From Clostridioides difficile ATCC 9689 = DSM 1296 (GTDB lineage Bacteria; Bacillota; Clostridia; Peptostreptococcales; Peptostreptococcaceae): a DNA stretch of 64,000 nucleotides. The notes below the pieces were generated by a model. The model searched no databases, was not told the origin of the DNA, and saw only the letters and a program-made list of their open reading frames with translations. The DNA is taken from assembly GCF_001077535.1 (NCBI RefSeq), contig NZ_CP011968.1:1302001-1366000 (forward strand), written 5' to 3'. Of the stretch, positions 9,420 to 19,759 are shown one piece after another (position 1 is the stretch's first letter; the number at the start of each line of letters is the position of its first letter). The translations under genes and the position numbers were made by a program.

Positions 9420-10109
9420 ATGAAGTTTAATTATAAGGGAAGAGGATTTGTAATAATAACTTTAACTGCAATGTTAGTGGTAGTAGGAACAGTGAATTAT
9501 CAATTAAGTAAGAAATCTTTATTAGAAACATCAAAAGAGTTTAAGGCATATGAAGAAGCACAGTTACAAAAAAATACTGATGAGAGTGATAGTAGTAAGA
9601 CAGAGGATTCTAGTAATATAGATAAACAAGATGGTAAGGAAAGTGCTGATATTGATATAGTTGATAGCAAAGCTAGTAAAGTAAAAGAAAAGGCAACTGA
9701 GACAAGTAAGGAAATAAAAGCTCAATTATCATCAGAGAAAAATATGAAAAAGGCATCTTATATTTTAGATATGAAAATGAATAGAGAAAAACAAAGAAAT
9801 GAGTTAGTTCAAGATTTAAATGAAATGATAAATAATCCATCTACAACAGAAGAATCTAGAAAAGAAGCTTCTAATATGAAATTAAATATAGTTAAAATTC
9901 AAGAAAAAGAACTTCAAATAGAAAACCTTTTGAGTACAAAAGGGTATGAAGAAGCGTTAGTTTATATAAGCGATAACAAAGTTAATGTAGTTGTAAATGA
10001 AGCTAAATTAGAAAAGAAAGATGCAGCAAAAATATTTGATTTAGTTGCAGAACAAGCCAATGTGAAGTATGAAAATATTAAACTTACAAATAATAATAGT
10101 AATAAGTAA
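9420..10109 (+). CDS. spoIIIAH: stage III sporulation protein AH, partner of SpoIIQ
   Basis: 229 residues: short N-terminus, one membrane helix, long charged and probably coiled linker, then a C-terminal domain of the YscJ/FliF-like ring type. It is the mother-cell partner of forespore SpoIIQ. ATG 9420 follows CGGGGGG. It is the last gene of the operon, with a terminator directly after. Confidence 0.95.
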   Translation: MKFNYKGRGFVIITLTAMLVVVGTVNYQLSKKSLLETSKEFKAYEEAQLQKNTDESDSSKTEDSSNIDKQDGKESADIDIVDSKASKVKEKATETSKEIKAQLSSEKNMKKASYILDMKMNREKQRNELVQDLNEMINNPSTTEESRKEASNMKLNIVKIQEKELQIENLLSTKGYEEALVYISDNKVNVVVNEAKLEKKDAAKIFDLVAEQANVKYENIKLTNNNSNK

Positions 10110-10114
10110 AGTAT

Positions 10115-10143
10115 AAACCTCAGAATTAACTGAGGTTATTTTC
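10115..10143 (+). terminator. terminator of the spoIIIA operon
   Basis: 8-bp perfect stem (10116-10123 with 10130-10137), 6-nt loop, followed by TATTTTCTT. Confidence 0.85.
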
Positions 10144-10218
10144 TTGCAAAGTAGACTTGTATTTGGTATTATTATACTTATAAAAATAGTTCCTTAAAAT
10201 CAGGAGGTAAGTTTTAAT

Positions 10219-10581
10219 ATGGAAGATAATAAATTTGGACAAGTAAAAATATCTAATGATGTAATAGCTACAATAGCTGGTTTAGCAGCATTAGAAGTTG
10301 AAGGCATAGAAACTACAGCAACATTAACAGATAAGTTGTTAAAAAATAATGGAGTAAAAATACAAATCGAAGAAGAGGATGTTAATTTAGATGTAATGGT
10401 TACGATAAAGTATGGAATGTCAATACCAGATACAGCTTTTAAAGTTCAAGAAAATGTAAAAAATACTGTTGAGACAATGACAGGACTGAAGGTTTCTCAA
10501 GTAAATATACACATTCAAGGAATCAGCTTTAAGAAGGATAAAGTTGATAAAGAAGAAGCAAAAGCAACTAAGAAAAATTAA
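10219..10581 (+). CDS. Asp23/Gls24 family protein (YqhY-like)
   Basis: A 120-residue Asp23-domain protein. The repeat-like segment V-I-A-T-I-A-G-L-A-A-L-E-V-E-G-I is the usual start of the domain. In Bacillus the homologue YqhY lies directly before nusB, as here, and has been tied to control of lipid synthesis; the role in this organism is not shown. A terminator separates it from nusB. Confidence 0.9.
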   Translation: MEDNKFGQVKISNDVIATIAGLAALEVEGIETTATLTDKLLKNNGVKIQIEEEDVNLDVMVTIKYGMSIPDTAFKVQENVKNTVETMTGLKVSQVNIHIQGISFKKDKVDKEEAKATKKN

Positions 10582-10586
10582 TATTA

Positions 10587-10613
10587 GCCCTCTGAAAAGT
10601 CAGAGGGTTTTTT
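10587..10613 (+). terminator. terminator between the Asp23 gene and nusB
   Basis: 8-bp perfect stem (10588-10595 with 10600-10607) followed by six T. Confidence 0.9.
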
Positions 10614-10665
10614 GCTGGTAATTGATTTTATATGGATAATTAAACTTAAAGGAGAATTTTGATTG

Positions 10666-11172
10666 ATGAAAAAAGATAGGGCACAAAAGAGTACAACAAG
10701 AGAATATATAATGAAACTTATATACCAAATAAATATTAATAAAGAAGATTTTGAAACTTTAGAAGATAAAGTAGATAATTTTTTAAAAGATAATTCAGAA
10801 CATATTATAAATAGATATAAAGAACTTGCACTTCAATACTCAAAAAATACAAATTTAAAGTTAGAAGATACTGAAATTGAAGATGTTATAGACAAAAAAT
10901 ATATAAATACAGTATGCAAAGCATTGAAAGAAAATCATGACAAAATAGATGAGTTAATAAATAAGCATGCTAAAAACTGGACAGTAGATAGAATGCCAAA
11001 GGTAGATGTTTCTATACTTAGATTGTCTGTGTGTGAAATACTTTATCTAGACACTCCTAATAAAGTATCAATAAATGAAGCAGTAGAACTTGCAAAAATA
11101 TATTGTGATGATAAGTCTCCTAAATTTATAAATGGTATATTGGGAAGTGTTGTTGATGAAATTGGGAAATAA
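10666..11172 (+). CDS. nusB: transcription antitermination factor NusB
   Basis: A 168-residue helical NusB-fold protein. The N-terminal [10 protein letters not shown] and the C-terminal [13 protein letters not shown] block are typical. It binds boxA RNA with S10 in rRNA antitermination. ATG 10666 is preferred over TTG 10663 from SD AAAGGAGA. The 3' end overlaps the next gene by 17 nt. Confidence 0.95.
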
Positions 11173-12226
11173 TATAATAATTGGAATTGATACTAGCTGC
11201 TATACTACTTCTATAGCAGCTATCTCTTTAGATAAGAAAGTTATATTAAATGAAAAAATAATGTTAGAAGTAAGGGATAATTCAAAAGGTTTAAGGCAAA
11301 GTGAAGCTGTATTTCAACATATCAATAATTTAGGGATTCTTAGTGATAGGATAAAATCTTTTAAAGATAAGTTTAATGTAGAAGGAGTTTGCTCATCAAA
11401 AAAACCGAGACCTGTTGAAAACTCATATATGCCTGTATTCAATGTAGGTCATAATTTTGGAAAATTATTGTCTAGTATATATGGTTGTAGGTTTTATGAG
11501 ACTACTCATCAAGAGAATCATATTGAAGCAAGTTTATTAAATAGTAAATTAAAAAATAATAATAAATTTATTTCTGTTCATATGTCTGGTGGTACTACAG
11601 AGATACTTTTAACAAGCAAACAAGATAGTCATCACAATGTATGTGATACTAATTTAGGTAAAATTGCCAAAATAAGTATTAAAAAAGATGATAAAAGTAA
11701 GTTATACAATAATTTTGGATATAATATAGATATAATTGGAGGAAGTAAAGATATTAGCTTTGGTCAACTTATAGATAGAGTAGGAATTAAGCTTGGATAT
11801 AAATTTCCTTCAGGAAAGTATTTGGATGAAAATGCTTTAAATTGTAATATTAAAATAGAAAGTGGTCTGAAAACTTCTGTAAGAGATGGGTATATGAATT
11901 TATCAGGATTAGAAAATCAGGTAAATAAGATTATAAATGATAATGGAGATAATACTAATCAAAAAGAATATATATCTAAATTGGTATTAGATTCAGTAGT
12001 TAGAAATATGTTTAAATCTTTAGTGTATTTATGTGAAACTTATAATGTAAATGAAGTAGTATTTGCTGGTGGAGTTTCTGCAAGTAAGTATATTCTTAGA
12101 GAATTAAGCATGAAGTTAAGAAAAAAGCATATAGAAGCTTATTTTACAGAACCACAATATTCAACTGATAATGCTGTCGGGTGTGCTATAATAGGATTGA
12201 ATAACTTTTTAGGAGAAAGAGTATGA
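11156..12226 (+). CDS. TsaD/Kae1-like ASKHA protein, probable paralogue of the tRNA t6A enzyme
   Basis: About 356 residues of the Kae1/TsaD ASKHA fold. Visible are the N-terminal I-G-I-D-T-S, the metal-binding H-x-x-x-H motif (H-Q-E-N-H), the G-G-T-T-E-I loop and a C-terminal G-G-V-S-A-S-K. In Bacillus this slot between nusB and xseA holds folD, so the location is unusual for a TsaD family member. The canonical tsaD usually sits with tsaB and rimI; I infer that this is a clostridial paralogue of unknown role. It overlaps both nusB and xseA. Confidence 0.8.
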
Positions 12227-13428
12227 AACTAAGAGCTTTAGATATAAGTGAAGCAAACTCATATATTAAAAGAATTTTAATAAACGACCCAATACTTTCT
12301 AATCTTAAAGTTAAAGGAGAAATTTCTAATTTTAAGGTTCATAGTAGTGGGAATGTATATTTATCACTTAAAGATGAAACATCAAAGTTAAACTGTGTAA
12401 TTTTTAAAAGTAATTTTAATCGCAATTTAAAATTAGATAATGGTGTAAAAATTATAGCTAATGGATATATATCAGTCTATGAAAGAGATGGTGCGTATCA
12501 ATTATACATTAATGAAATTGAAATAGAGGGAATAGGAAATTTACACATAGAGTTTAATAGATTAAAGGAAAAACTTAATAAAGAAGGATTATTTGACCCT
12601 AAATACAAGATACCTATACCTAAAATGCCAAACTCAATTGGCGTTATAACATCTCCAACAGGTGCTGTTATAAGAGATATAATAAATGTAATAAAAAGAA
12701 GATATCCGAAAGTTAATATAAAGCTTTATCCAGTAACGGTTCAAGGAGATAAATCAGCTGAAGAAATCTGTGAAGCAATTAGATTTTTCAATCATATGAA
12801 GAATGTTGATACACTTATAGTTGGTAGAGGTGGGGGTTCAATAGAAGAACTTTGGTCTTTTAATGATGAAATGGTAGCAAGAGAGGTTTTTAATTCTCAA
12901 ATTCCGATAATATCAGCAGTTGGGCATGAAACGGATTTTACTATTTGTGACTTTGTGTCTGATATGAGAGCCCCAACGCCATCAGCAGCAGCTGAGATTG
13001 CTACTCCATCATTGGATGATATAAACTATAAACTTGGAAACATAAAAAGTAGGATGAGTAAGTCTCTTACAAATCAAATAGAGCTAGACCAATATAGGTT
13101 AGAAACAGTATTTAATAAGATAAATAACTATTTAGATTCGTACACAATAAAAGATAAAGTTATACAATTAGACAAAATATATGATAAAATAATTTTTGGA
13201 ATAGAAAATAATTTAAAATTAGAAGATGAAAAATTAGTAAAAATTGGAGCATTACTCCATAATTTAAGTCCATTAGCTACTATGGATAGAGGTTATAGTA
13301 TAACTCAAAAAAATGGAAAAGTAATAAATAGTATAAAAGGATTAAAAGTAAAGGATAGTATAGATATAGTATTAAAAGATGGAAATTTAGAATGTATGAT
13401 AGATAAAATTGAAAATAAAGAGGGATAG
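12223..13428 (+). CDS. xseA: exodeoxyribonuclease VII large subunit
   Basis: 401 residues: N-terminal OB-fold (about 1-100), then the catalytic region with [20 protein letters not shown] and S-A-V-G-H-E-T-D, and a C-terminal helical part. It degrades single-stranded DNA with XseB. Starts within the stop codon of the preceding gene (ATGA), so the two are coupled. Confidence 0.97.
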
Positions 13429-13429
13429 T

Positions 13430-13645
13430 ATGAATTTAACCTACGAAGAAGCTTATAAAAGATTAGAAAGTATTTTAAGTGAATTAGAATCTAAAAATGC
13501 TAGCTTGGATGAATCTTTAAGCCTATATGAAGAAGGTATAAGCCTTTATAAACATTGTAATAAGCTTTTAGATGATGCTAAATTGAAAATAAGTAAATTT
13601 AATCAATTGGGAATAGAAGAAGACTTTAAAATAGAGGAGGAATAA
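13430..13645 (+). CDS. xseB: exodeoxyribonuclease VII small subunit
   Basis: 71 residues, with the family pattern [11 protein letters not shown] and L-x-L-Y-E-E-G. The ATG lies one nt after the xseA stop; the SD is inside the xseA end (AGAGGGA). It caps the large subunit. Confidence 0.95.
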
Positions 13646-13647
13646 AA

Positions 13648-14535
13648 TTGGAATTTAAACAATGTCTAAAAGAAAAAGCAAGTTTTGTAGAAAAAGTACT
13701 TAAAGAATATATGCCTAAAGAAGAAGGGTATCAAAAAACTGTTATTGAAGCTATGAACTATAGCTTAAGTGCTGGAGGTAAAAGATTAAGACCAATACTT
13801 ACATTGGAGGCTTGTAAAATAGTTGGAGGTAATGAAGATGAAGCTATTCCTTTTGCTATTGCAATTGAAATGATACATACATATTCACTAATACATGATG
13901 ATTTGCCAGCTCTTGACAATGATGATTTAAGAAGAGGAAGACCAACAAATCATAAAGTATATGGAGAAGCTATGGGGATTTTAGCAGGAGATGCTTTGTT
14001 AAACTATGCTTTTGAAGTAATGCTTGCAGGCTCAATCAATAAAGAAAATCCAGAAAAGTATCTAAAAGCTATAAATGAAATTGCCAAAGGTGCTGGTATA
14101 TATGGAATGATAGGTGGTCAAGTAGTAGATGTAGAAAGCGAAAATAAACAAATTGAAAAAGAAAAATTAGATTATATACATATGAATAAAACTGCTGCAA
14201 TGATGGTAGGCTGTATGAGAGCAGGAGCTACTATAGGTGGAGCAAATTCTGAACAAATGGAAGAAATAACTAAATATGCAAAAAATATCGGATTATCATT
14301 CCAGATAGTAGATGATATACTAGACATAGTAGGAGATGAAGCTAAGTTAGGTAAAAAGGTTGGAAGTGATATAGAAAATCATAAATCAACATACCCATCT
14401 CTTTTAGGTTTAGATAAATCTAAAGAAATTGCACATAATTTGATTGATGAAGCAAAGAAAAGTATAGAAAAATTATCTGATGATGTAGATTTTTTAAAGG
14501 GATTGGCTGAATATATAATAGATAGAGAATACTAA
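13648..14535 (+). CDS. ispA: geranylgeranyl/farnesyl diphosphate synthase
   Basis: A 295-residue trans-prenyl synthase. First Asp-rich motif D-D-L-P-A-L-D-N-D-D (about residue 85-95) and second V-D-D-I-L-D (about 220) are intact, as is the G-G-K-R-L-R-P substrate loop. It chain-elongates isoprenoid diphosphates for quinone-like lipids and undecaprenyl precursors. TTG start after GAGGAGG, two nt after xseB; dxs lies two genes on, so supply and use of C5 units are in one unit. Confidence 0.93.
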   Translation: MEFKQCLKEKASFVEKVLKEYMPKEEGYQKTVIEAMNYSLSAGGKRLRPILTLEACKIVGGNEDEAIPFAIAIEMIHTYSLIHDDLPALDNDDLRRGRPTNHKVYGEAMGILAGDALLNYAFEVMLAGSINKENPEKYLKAINEIAKGAGIYGMIGGQVVDVESENKQIEKEKLDYIHMNKTAAMMVGCMRAGATIGGANSEQMEEITKYAKNIGLSFQIVDDILDIVGDEAKLGKKVGSDIENHKSTYPSLLGLDKSKEIAHNLIDEAKKSIEKLSDDVDFLKGLAEYIIDREY

Positions 14536-14564
14536 AATATACAGCTAAAATCGAGGAGGGAAAA

Positions 14565-15002
14565 ATGGATTTTTTTTCGGAGATTTTTAACAATGGGGCT
14601 TTGGGAATAAGTCTGATTGCTTGTTTCTTAGCACAATTTATAAAAATATTTACTGGTAAGGAAAAAAGAATTGAGTTATCAAGAATACTTATTTCAGGAG
14701 GTATGCCTAGTTCCCATAGTTCTTTTGTTACAAGTTTAGCTACAGTGGTAGGTATTGAAAAAGGGTTTAATTCTACTGATTTTGCTATAATTACCGTGCT
14801 TGCCTTAATTATAATGTATGATGCAGCAGGTGTTAGACGGGCTGTTGGTAAACAAGCTACTATATTAAATCAAATGGTGGCAGATATACAGCATGGAAAG
14901 CATATAGAGCAGAAGAAATTAAAAGAATTAATAGGTCATACACCACTAGAAGTTTGGTTTGGAGCTTTACTTGGAATAGTAACAGCTTTAATATTGATGT
15001 AA
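14565..15002 (+). CDS. divergent PAP2-family membrane protein (DUF212, YuiD-like)
   Basis: 145 residues, four or five hydrophobic segments and the family signature G-M-P-S-S-H-S, a reduced acid-phosphatase (PAP2) motif. Located between ispA and dxs, so a role with polyprenyl phosphates is possible but only inferred. SD GGAGGG. Confidence 0.85.
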   Translation: MDFFSEIFNNGALGISLIACFLAQFIKIFTGKEKRIELSRILISGGMPSSHSSFVTSLATVVGIEKGFNSTDFAIITVLALIIMYDAAGVRRAVGKQATILNQMVADIQHGKHIEQKKLKELIGHTPLEVWFGALLGIVTALILM

Positions 15003-15035
15003 ATTGAAAATTTACAGAATAAAGGTGAGGATAAT

Positions 15036-16901
15036 ATGTATAAATATTTAGATAAAGTAAATTCTCCAAAGGATATAAAAAATATGAGTATAGAAGAAAT
15101 GGATTTACTTGCAAAGGATATAAGAAAGTTCTTAGTAAAATCTGTTTCAAAGACAGGAGGACACTTAGCTTCTAATCTAGGAGTGGTTGAGTTAACATTA
15201 GCACTTCATAAAGTATTTGATAGCCCTAAAGATAAGATTGTATGGGATGTAGGGCATCAATCTTATGTTCATAAAATAGTTACTGGAAGAAAAGATTGTT
15301 TTGTATCTTTGAGACAGTTTAATGGACTAAGTGGTTTTCCAAAGGAGAATGAAAGTCCTCATGATATTTTTGATACAGGACATAGCAGTACATCTATTTC
15401 TATAGCTACAGGTATTGCCTGTGCTAGGGATATAAAAAAAGAAAACTATAGTGTTATATCTGTGATAGGAGATGGTTCTATAACAGGAGGTATGGCACTT
15501 GAAGCTTTAAATCAATTAGGATATATAGATACCAATATGATAGTAATCCTTAATGATAATGAGATGTCCATAGATAAAAATGTTGGAGGAATGTCTAAAT
15601 ATCTGTCAAGTATTATAAGAAACTCAACAGTTGAGAAAATGACAGATGAAGTTGATAAAATTTTAAATGTTACACAAACAGGTGAAATTTTATCTAAGAC
15701 TGCACATAGATTTAAAGATAAACTAATGTATAGCTTTTCTCCTCAGGACTGTTCATTTTTTGATTCATTAGGTATAAGATATTATGGACCTATAGATGGC
15801 CATAATACTAAAGAACTAATAGATATATTGAGAAAAGCTAAACACAAAAAAGGGCCTGTTCTTTTACATGTAATTACGAAAAAAGGAAAAGGGTACAGAT
15901 TTGCAGAAGAACAACCTGATAAATATCATGGAGTATCAAAGTTTGATATAAAGACAGGTGTTACATCTGCAAAAGTTAAGTCTATGTCAATTAGTGTTGG
16001 AGAAAAACTTGTTGATATGGCTAATAGTAATGAAAATATAGTAGCAATAACAGCTGCAATGCCATCTGGTACAGGGCTAAACCTGTTTGAAAGTGCATAT
16101 CCAAAAAGATATTATGATGTTGGTATAGCTGAACAACATGCAACAGGATTTGCAGCAGGTCTTGCAAAAAATGGTATGAAACCTTACTTTGCTGTGTACT
16201 CATCATTTTTGCAAAGGGCATATGACCAAGTTATTCATGATGTATGCATAACAAAAAAGCCAGTTACTTTTCTTATAGATAGAGCTGGATTAGTTGGAAA
16301 TGATGGAGAAACTCATCATGGTATGTTTGATTTAAGTTACTTAAATTCTATTCCAAATATTGTAGTAATGGCTCCAAAAGACACAAGAGAGATGGAGCTT
16401 ATGATGGATTTGTCATTAAAATTAGATTGTCCACTAGCAATTAGATACCCAAGAGGAAGTAGTTATTACCTAGATAAGGGAGAGTATGGAGAGATTGTAC
16501 TGGGTAAATATGAGGTATTAGATGACGGTCAAGATACAGTCATACTTTGTATTGGAAGTATGGTAAAACATGCTTTAGAGGCTAAAGAAATATTATCAAG
16601 AGAAGGAATAAATCCGACAATAGTTAATGCTAGATTCTTAAAGCCAATTGATGAAGGTATGTTAAAAGCATTATTAAAAAATCATAAAAATGTAGTTACT
16701 ATAGAGGATAATATTGTAACTGGAGGATTTGGAAGTAGAATAAATAAGTTTATTATAGATAATGAATATAACGTAAATATACTTAATATAGCAATACCAG
16801 AAGAATTTGTAAAACATGGCAATATAGATGAATTATATGATTTTGTAGGATTATCGCCAAAAAGTATTGCTGATAAGATAAGGAAATTAGTTATTGAGTA
16901 A
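15036..16901 (+). CDS. dxs: 1-deoxy-D-xylulose-5-phosphate synthase
   Basis: 621 residues, a full-length thiamine-diphosphate enzyme that condenses pyruvate and glyceraldehyde-3-phosphate, the first step of the MEP isoprenoid route. The TPP motif G-D-G-S-I-T-G-G is near residue 144 with the matching N-D-N-E-M-S-I. The transketolase central domain has G-I-A-E-Q-H-A. Follows ispA in the same operon. Confidence 0.97.
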   Translation: MYKYLDKVNSPKDIKNMSIEEMDLLAKDIRKFLVKSVSKTGGHLASNLGVVELTLALHKVFDSPKDKIVWDVGHQSYVHKIVTGRKDCFVSLRQFNGLSGFPKENESPHDIFDTGHSSTSISIATGIACARDIKKENYSVISVIGDGSITGGMALEALNQLGYIDTNMIVILNDNEMSIDKNVGGMSKYLSSIIRNSTVEKMTDEVDKILNVTQTGEILSKTAHRFKDKLMYSFSPQDCSFFDSLGIRYYGPIDGHNTKELIDILRKAKHKKGPVLLHVITKKGKGYRFAEEQPDKYHGVSKFDIKTGVTSAKVKSMSISVGEKLVDMANSNENIVAITAAMPSGTGLNLFESAYPKRYYDVGIAEQHATGFAAGLAKNGMKPYFAVYSSFLQRAYDQVIHDVCITKKPVTFLIDRAGLVGNDGETHHGMFDLSYLNSIPNIVVMAPKDTREMELMMDLSLKLDCPLAIRYPRGSSYYLDKGEYGEIVLGKYEVLDDGQDTVILCIGSMVKHALEAKEILSREGINPTIVNARFLKPIDEGMLKALLKNHKNVVTIEDNIVTGGFGSRINKFIIDNEYNVNILNIAIPEEFVKHGNIDELYDFVGLSPKSIADKIRKLVIE

Positions 16902-16984
16902 AAGTCTAATGTAGATATTGTAAATTAAAATTTATATAAAATATAGAATTTATCAATTAGAATAAATATCAAGTGTGTTACTTC

Positions 16985-17017
16985 AAGCTACTTTAGTTAT
17001 CATTAAAGTAGCTTTTA
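16985..17017 (+). terminator. hairpin between dxs and tlyA
   Basis: 11-bp perfect stem (16985-16995 with 17004-17014) followed by a short T-run, only 20 nt before the tlyA start. It could be a terminator or a read-through attenuator. Confidence 0.7.
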
Positions 17018-17033
17018 ACAGAAAGGTAATTGT

Positions 17034-17846
17034 ATGAAAAAAAGAATAGATTTATTATTAGTAGAACAAGGGTACTTTGAAAGTAGAGAAAGAGCCAAAA
17101 AAGCAATAATGGCTGGATTGGTTTTTGTTGATAATCAAAGGTGTGATAAGGCTGGTACAGAAGTAAAAGAAGATTGTAGTATAGAAGTAAAAGGAAATCC
17201 AATACCATATGTCAGTAGAGGTGGTTTAAAACTTGAAAAAGCAATGAAAAACTTTGATTTGACTATTGATGGAAAGGTATGTATGGATATAGGGGCATCC
17301 ACAGGTGGTTTTACAGATTGTATGCTCAAAAATGGAGCAATAAAAGTATTTTCTATAGATGTTGGTTATGGTCAACTTGCATGGAAATTGAGACAAGATG
17401 ATAGGGTTGTGTGTATGGAAAGAACCAATATAAGAAATGTGACAATAGAAGATACAAAGCAGTTTGCTGATTTTGCGTCAATTGATGTGTCTTTTATATC
17501 GTTAAAGTTAGTACTTCCAAAGGCAAAGGAGTTAGTACGTCATGATGGGGAAGTTGTCGCTTTAATTAAACCTCAATTTGAAGCAGGAAGAGAAAAAGTA
17601 GGTAAAAAAGGAGTAGTTAGAGAAAAATCTACACATATAGAAGTTATAAAAATGATTTCTGATTTCTCAGTCGAAAATGGATTTGAGATTTTAGGGTTAG
17701 ATTTTTCTCCTATTAAAGGTCCTGAAGGTAATATAGAATATCTAATTCATTTGAGAAATGGAAATGAAGGATATGAATTTGATGGTGAGACATACAATAA
17801 CAAAATAGTAGAAGTTGTTGAAGCTTCTCATAATTTAGACAAATAG
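17034..17846 (+). CDS. tlyA: TlyA-family rRNA 2'-O-methyltransferase (hemolysin-like)
   Basis: 270 residues: N-terminal S4 RNA-binding domain (about 1-60) and a FtsJ-type Rossmann domain with S-adenosylmethionine loop D-I-G-A-S-T-G-G-F-T-D. TlyA in mycobacteria methylates 16S and 23S rRNA; the Firmicute homologue YqxC is less studied. Usually argR/ahrC separates it from recN; here recN follows after 19 nt. Confidence 0.88.
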   Translation: MKKRIDLLLVEQGYFESRERAKKAIMAGLVFVDNQRCDKAGTEVKEDCSIEVKGNPIPYVSRGGLKLEKAMKNFDLTIDGKVCMDIGASTGGFTDCMLKNGAIKVFSIDVGYGQLAWKLRQDDRVVCMERTNIRNVTIEDTKQFADFASIDVSFISLKLVLPKAKELVRHDGEVVALIKPQFEAGREKVGKKGVVREKSTHIEVIKMISDFSVENGFEILGLDFSPIKGPEGNIEYLIHLRNGNEGYEFDGETYNNKIVEVVEASHNLDK

Positions 17847-17865
17847 GTTAAAAGGGGGCTTAGAT

Positions 17866-19545
17866 TTGATCCTCGAATTATATATGAAAAATTGTGCCTT
17901 AGTTGAAGAACTAAGGTTGAATATTGATAAAAACTTAAATATACTTACAGGTGAAACTGGTTCAGGAAAATCTATAATAATAGATGCACTTGGACTTTGT
18001 TTAGGTGATAAATATGATAGGTCTTTTTTAAGAAAAGGAACAGATAAGGGACTTGTTGAGGCTGTATTTTTTTCAGACAATAGATATCTTAAAAAAATAT
18101 TAGAAGAAAATGATATAAGTATGGAAGATGATAATTTATTGGTAATAACTAGGTTGATATACTCAGATGGTAAGAGTACTGCTAGAGTAAATGGAAGGAC
18201 TGTTAAAGTGTCTCTTCTTAAAGAAATTGCATCTACACTTATAGATATACATGGTCAACATCAAAATCAAGCTTTGTTTAATAAAGATACTCATTTAAAA
18301 TTTCTAGACCTTTTTGGAGAAAATGAATTGGAAGAGTTTAAAATTGCTTATAAAAAGGTGTACCATAAGTATAGTGAAGTAAAAAAAGCTTTAAATTGCT
18401 TGACAGAAAATAAAGATGAGATGCAAATTCAACGAGAAATAGATTTATTAAGATTTCAAATAAATGAAATTGAAGCTGCAAATCTAAATAAGAATGAATA
18501 TGAAGATTTATTAAAACAAAGAGAAGTTTATAGAAATAGTGAAAAGATATATAATAATCTAAATTCGAGTTATAGCAAGTTACATAATGGTGAGTATAAT
18601 GTTATTGACCTAATAGGTCTTGCATCTAAGGAACTTAATGACATATCTAAATATGACAGTGTTTTAAGTGAATATAGTGATACTGTAGAAAGAATCATGT
18701 ATGAGTTACAAGACATATCTGGTGAGATAAGAAATTACAAAGATAATATAGACTTTGAACCTTATGAGCTAGAGCAGATTGAGCTTAGAATCGACGAGAT
18801 TAATAACTTAAGAAGAAAATATGGAGACAGTATAGATGATATATTTGAGTATTATGGAAAAATTAAAGATAGATTAGATGAAATATTAAACAGAGATGAA
18901 AGAGTTGAACAGTTAAGAAGCAAACTGATGAATATAGAAGAAGATTTAAAAATAAAAGCCAGTAAATTGACTAAAGCAAGAATAGAAGTAGCAACTACTT
19001 TAGAAAAAATACTTCTTGATGAATTAAAAAGCTTAAATATGAAAAATGTAATGTTCAAGGTTAATTTTGAAAAAGGTCCATTTACTTTAGATGGAGTAGA
19101 TGATATTGAATTTATGATATCTTTTAACTTAGGAGAAGATATTAAGCCTATATATAAAGTTGCATCAGGTGGTGAGATGTCCAGATTTATGTTAGCGTTT
19201 AAAACCATATTGGCTGATATAGATGATATTGATACATTAGTGTTTGACGAGATAGATACTGGAATAAGTGGGATAGCAGCACAGATAGTTGGTGAGAAAT
19301 TGAGTGATATAGCAAAGAAAAAACAGATAATATGTATAACTCATTTACCTCAAATTGCTGCAAATGCAGACACTCATTATTGTATAGAGAAAGATACTTC
19401 AAATAATAGGACGTTTACCAATGTTAGTAAGTTAAATGAATCTCAACGAAAAAATGAAATTGCCAGACTTATAGCAGGTAATAATATAACAGAAAAAACT
19501 ATTGAACATGCAAGTGAAATCATTGAATTGGCTAAAAAATGTTAG
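17866..19545 (+). CDS. recN: DNA repair protein RecN
   Basis: A 559-residue SMC-like ATPase. Walker A G-E-T-G-S-G-K-S (about 29-36), coiled-coil arms in the middle, signature A-S-G-G-E-M-S-R and Walker B L-V-F-D-E-I-D-T-G-I near the C-terminus. It acts in double-strand break repair. TTG start after AAAGGGGG. Terminator follows. Confidence 0.97.
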   Translation: MILELYMKNCALVEELRLNIDKNLNILTGETGSGKSIIIDALGLCLGDKYDRSFLRKGTDKGLVEAVFFSDNRYLKKILEENDISMEDDNLLVITRLIYSDGKSTARVNGRTVKVSLLKEIASTLIDIHGQHQNQALFNKDTHLKFLDLFGENELEEFKIAYKKVYHKYSEVKKALNCLTENKDEMQIQREIDLLRFQINEIEAANLNKNEYEDLLKQREVYRNSEKIYNNLNSSYSKLHNGEYNVIDLIGLASKELNDISKYDSVLSEYSDTVERIMYELQDISGEIRNYKDNIDFEPYELEQIELRIDEINNLRRKYGDSIDDIFEYYGKIKDRLDEILNRDERVEQLRSKLMNIEEDLKIKASKLTKARIEVATTLEKILLDELKSLNMKNVMFKVNFEKGPFTLDGVDDIEFMISFNLGEDIKPIYKVASGGEMSRFMLAFKTILADIDDIDTLVFDEIDTGISGIAAQIVGEKLSDIAKKKQIICITHLPQIAANADTHYCIEKDTSNNRTFTNVSKLNESQRKNEIARLIAGNNITEKTIEHASEIIELAKKC

Positions 19546-19562
19546 TGAAAAACAAGCATTTT

Positions 19563-19608
19563 AATAGGTGTAAAGAATTTTTATAGAAATGCTTTACACC
19601 TATTTTTT
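19563..19608 (+). terminator. terminator of recN
   Basis: Stem of about 11-13 bp (19563-19575 with 19592-19604), 16-nt loop, followed by a T-run. Confidence 0.88.
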
Positions 19609-19695
19609 ATAATGAAATTATTTTAAAATATCTAGTGCCTATATTGAAGAAAAGTAGGTTTGAAAATGGAATAAAATTTGTATAACTTTGTAACT

Positions 19696-19723
19696 TTGAA
19701 ATTTCTAAATGCTTAAGTATAAT
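19696..19723 (+). promoter_or_regulatory. putative SigA promoter for the membrane-anchored hypothetical gene
   Basis: TTGAAA, 16-nt spacer, TATAAT at 19718-19723, 37 nt before the ATG. Confidence 0.5.
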
Positions 19724-19759
19724 ATTATTTATTAAGGTAGTAGTGAGGGGAGGCATAAA

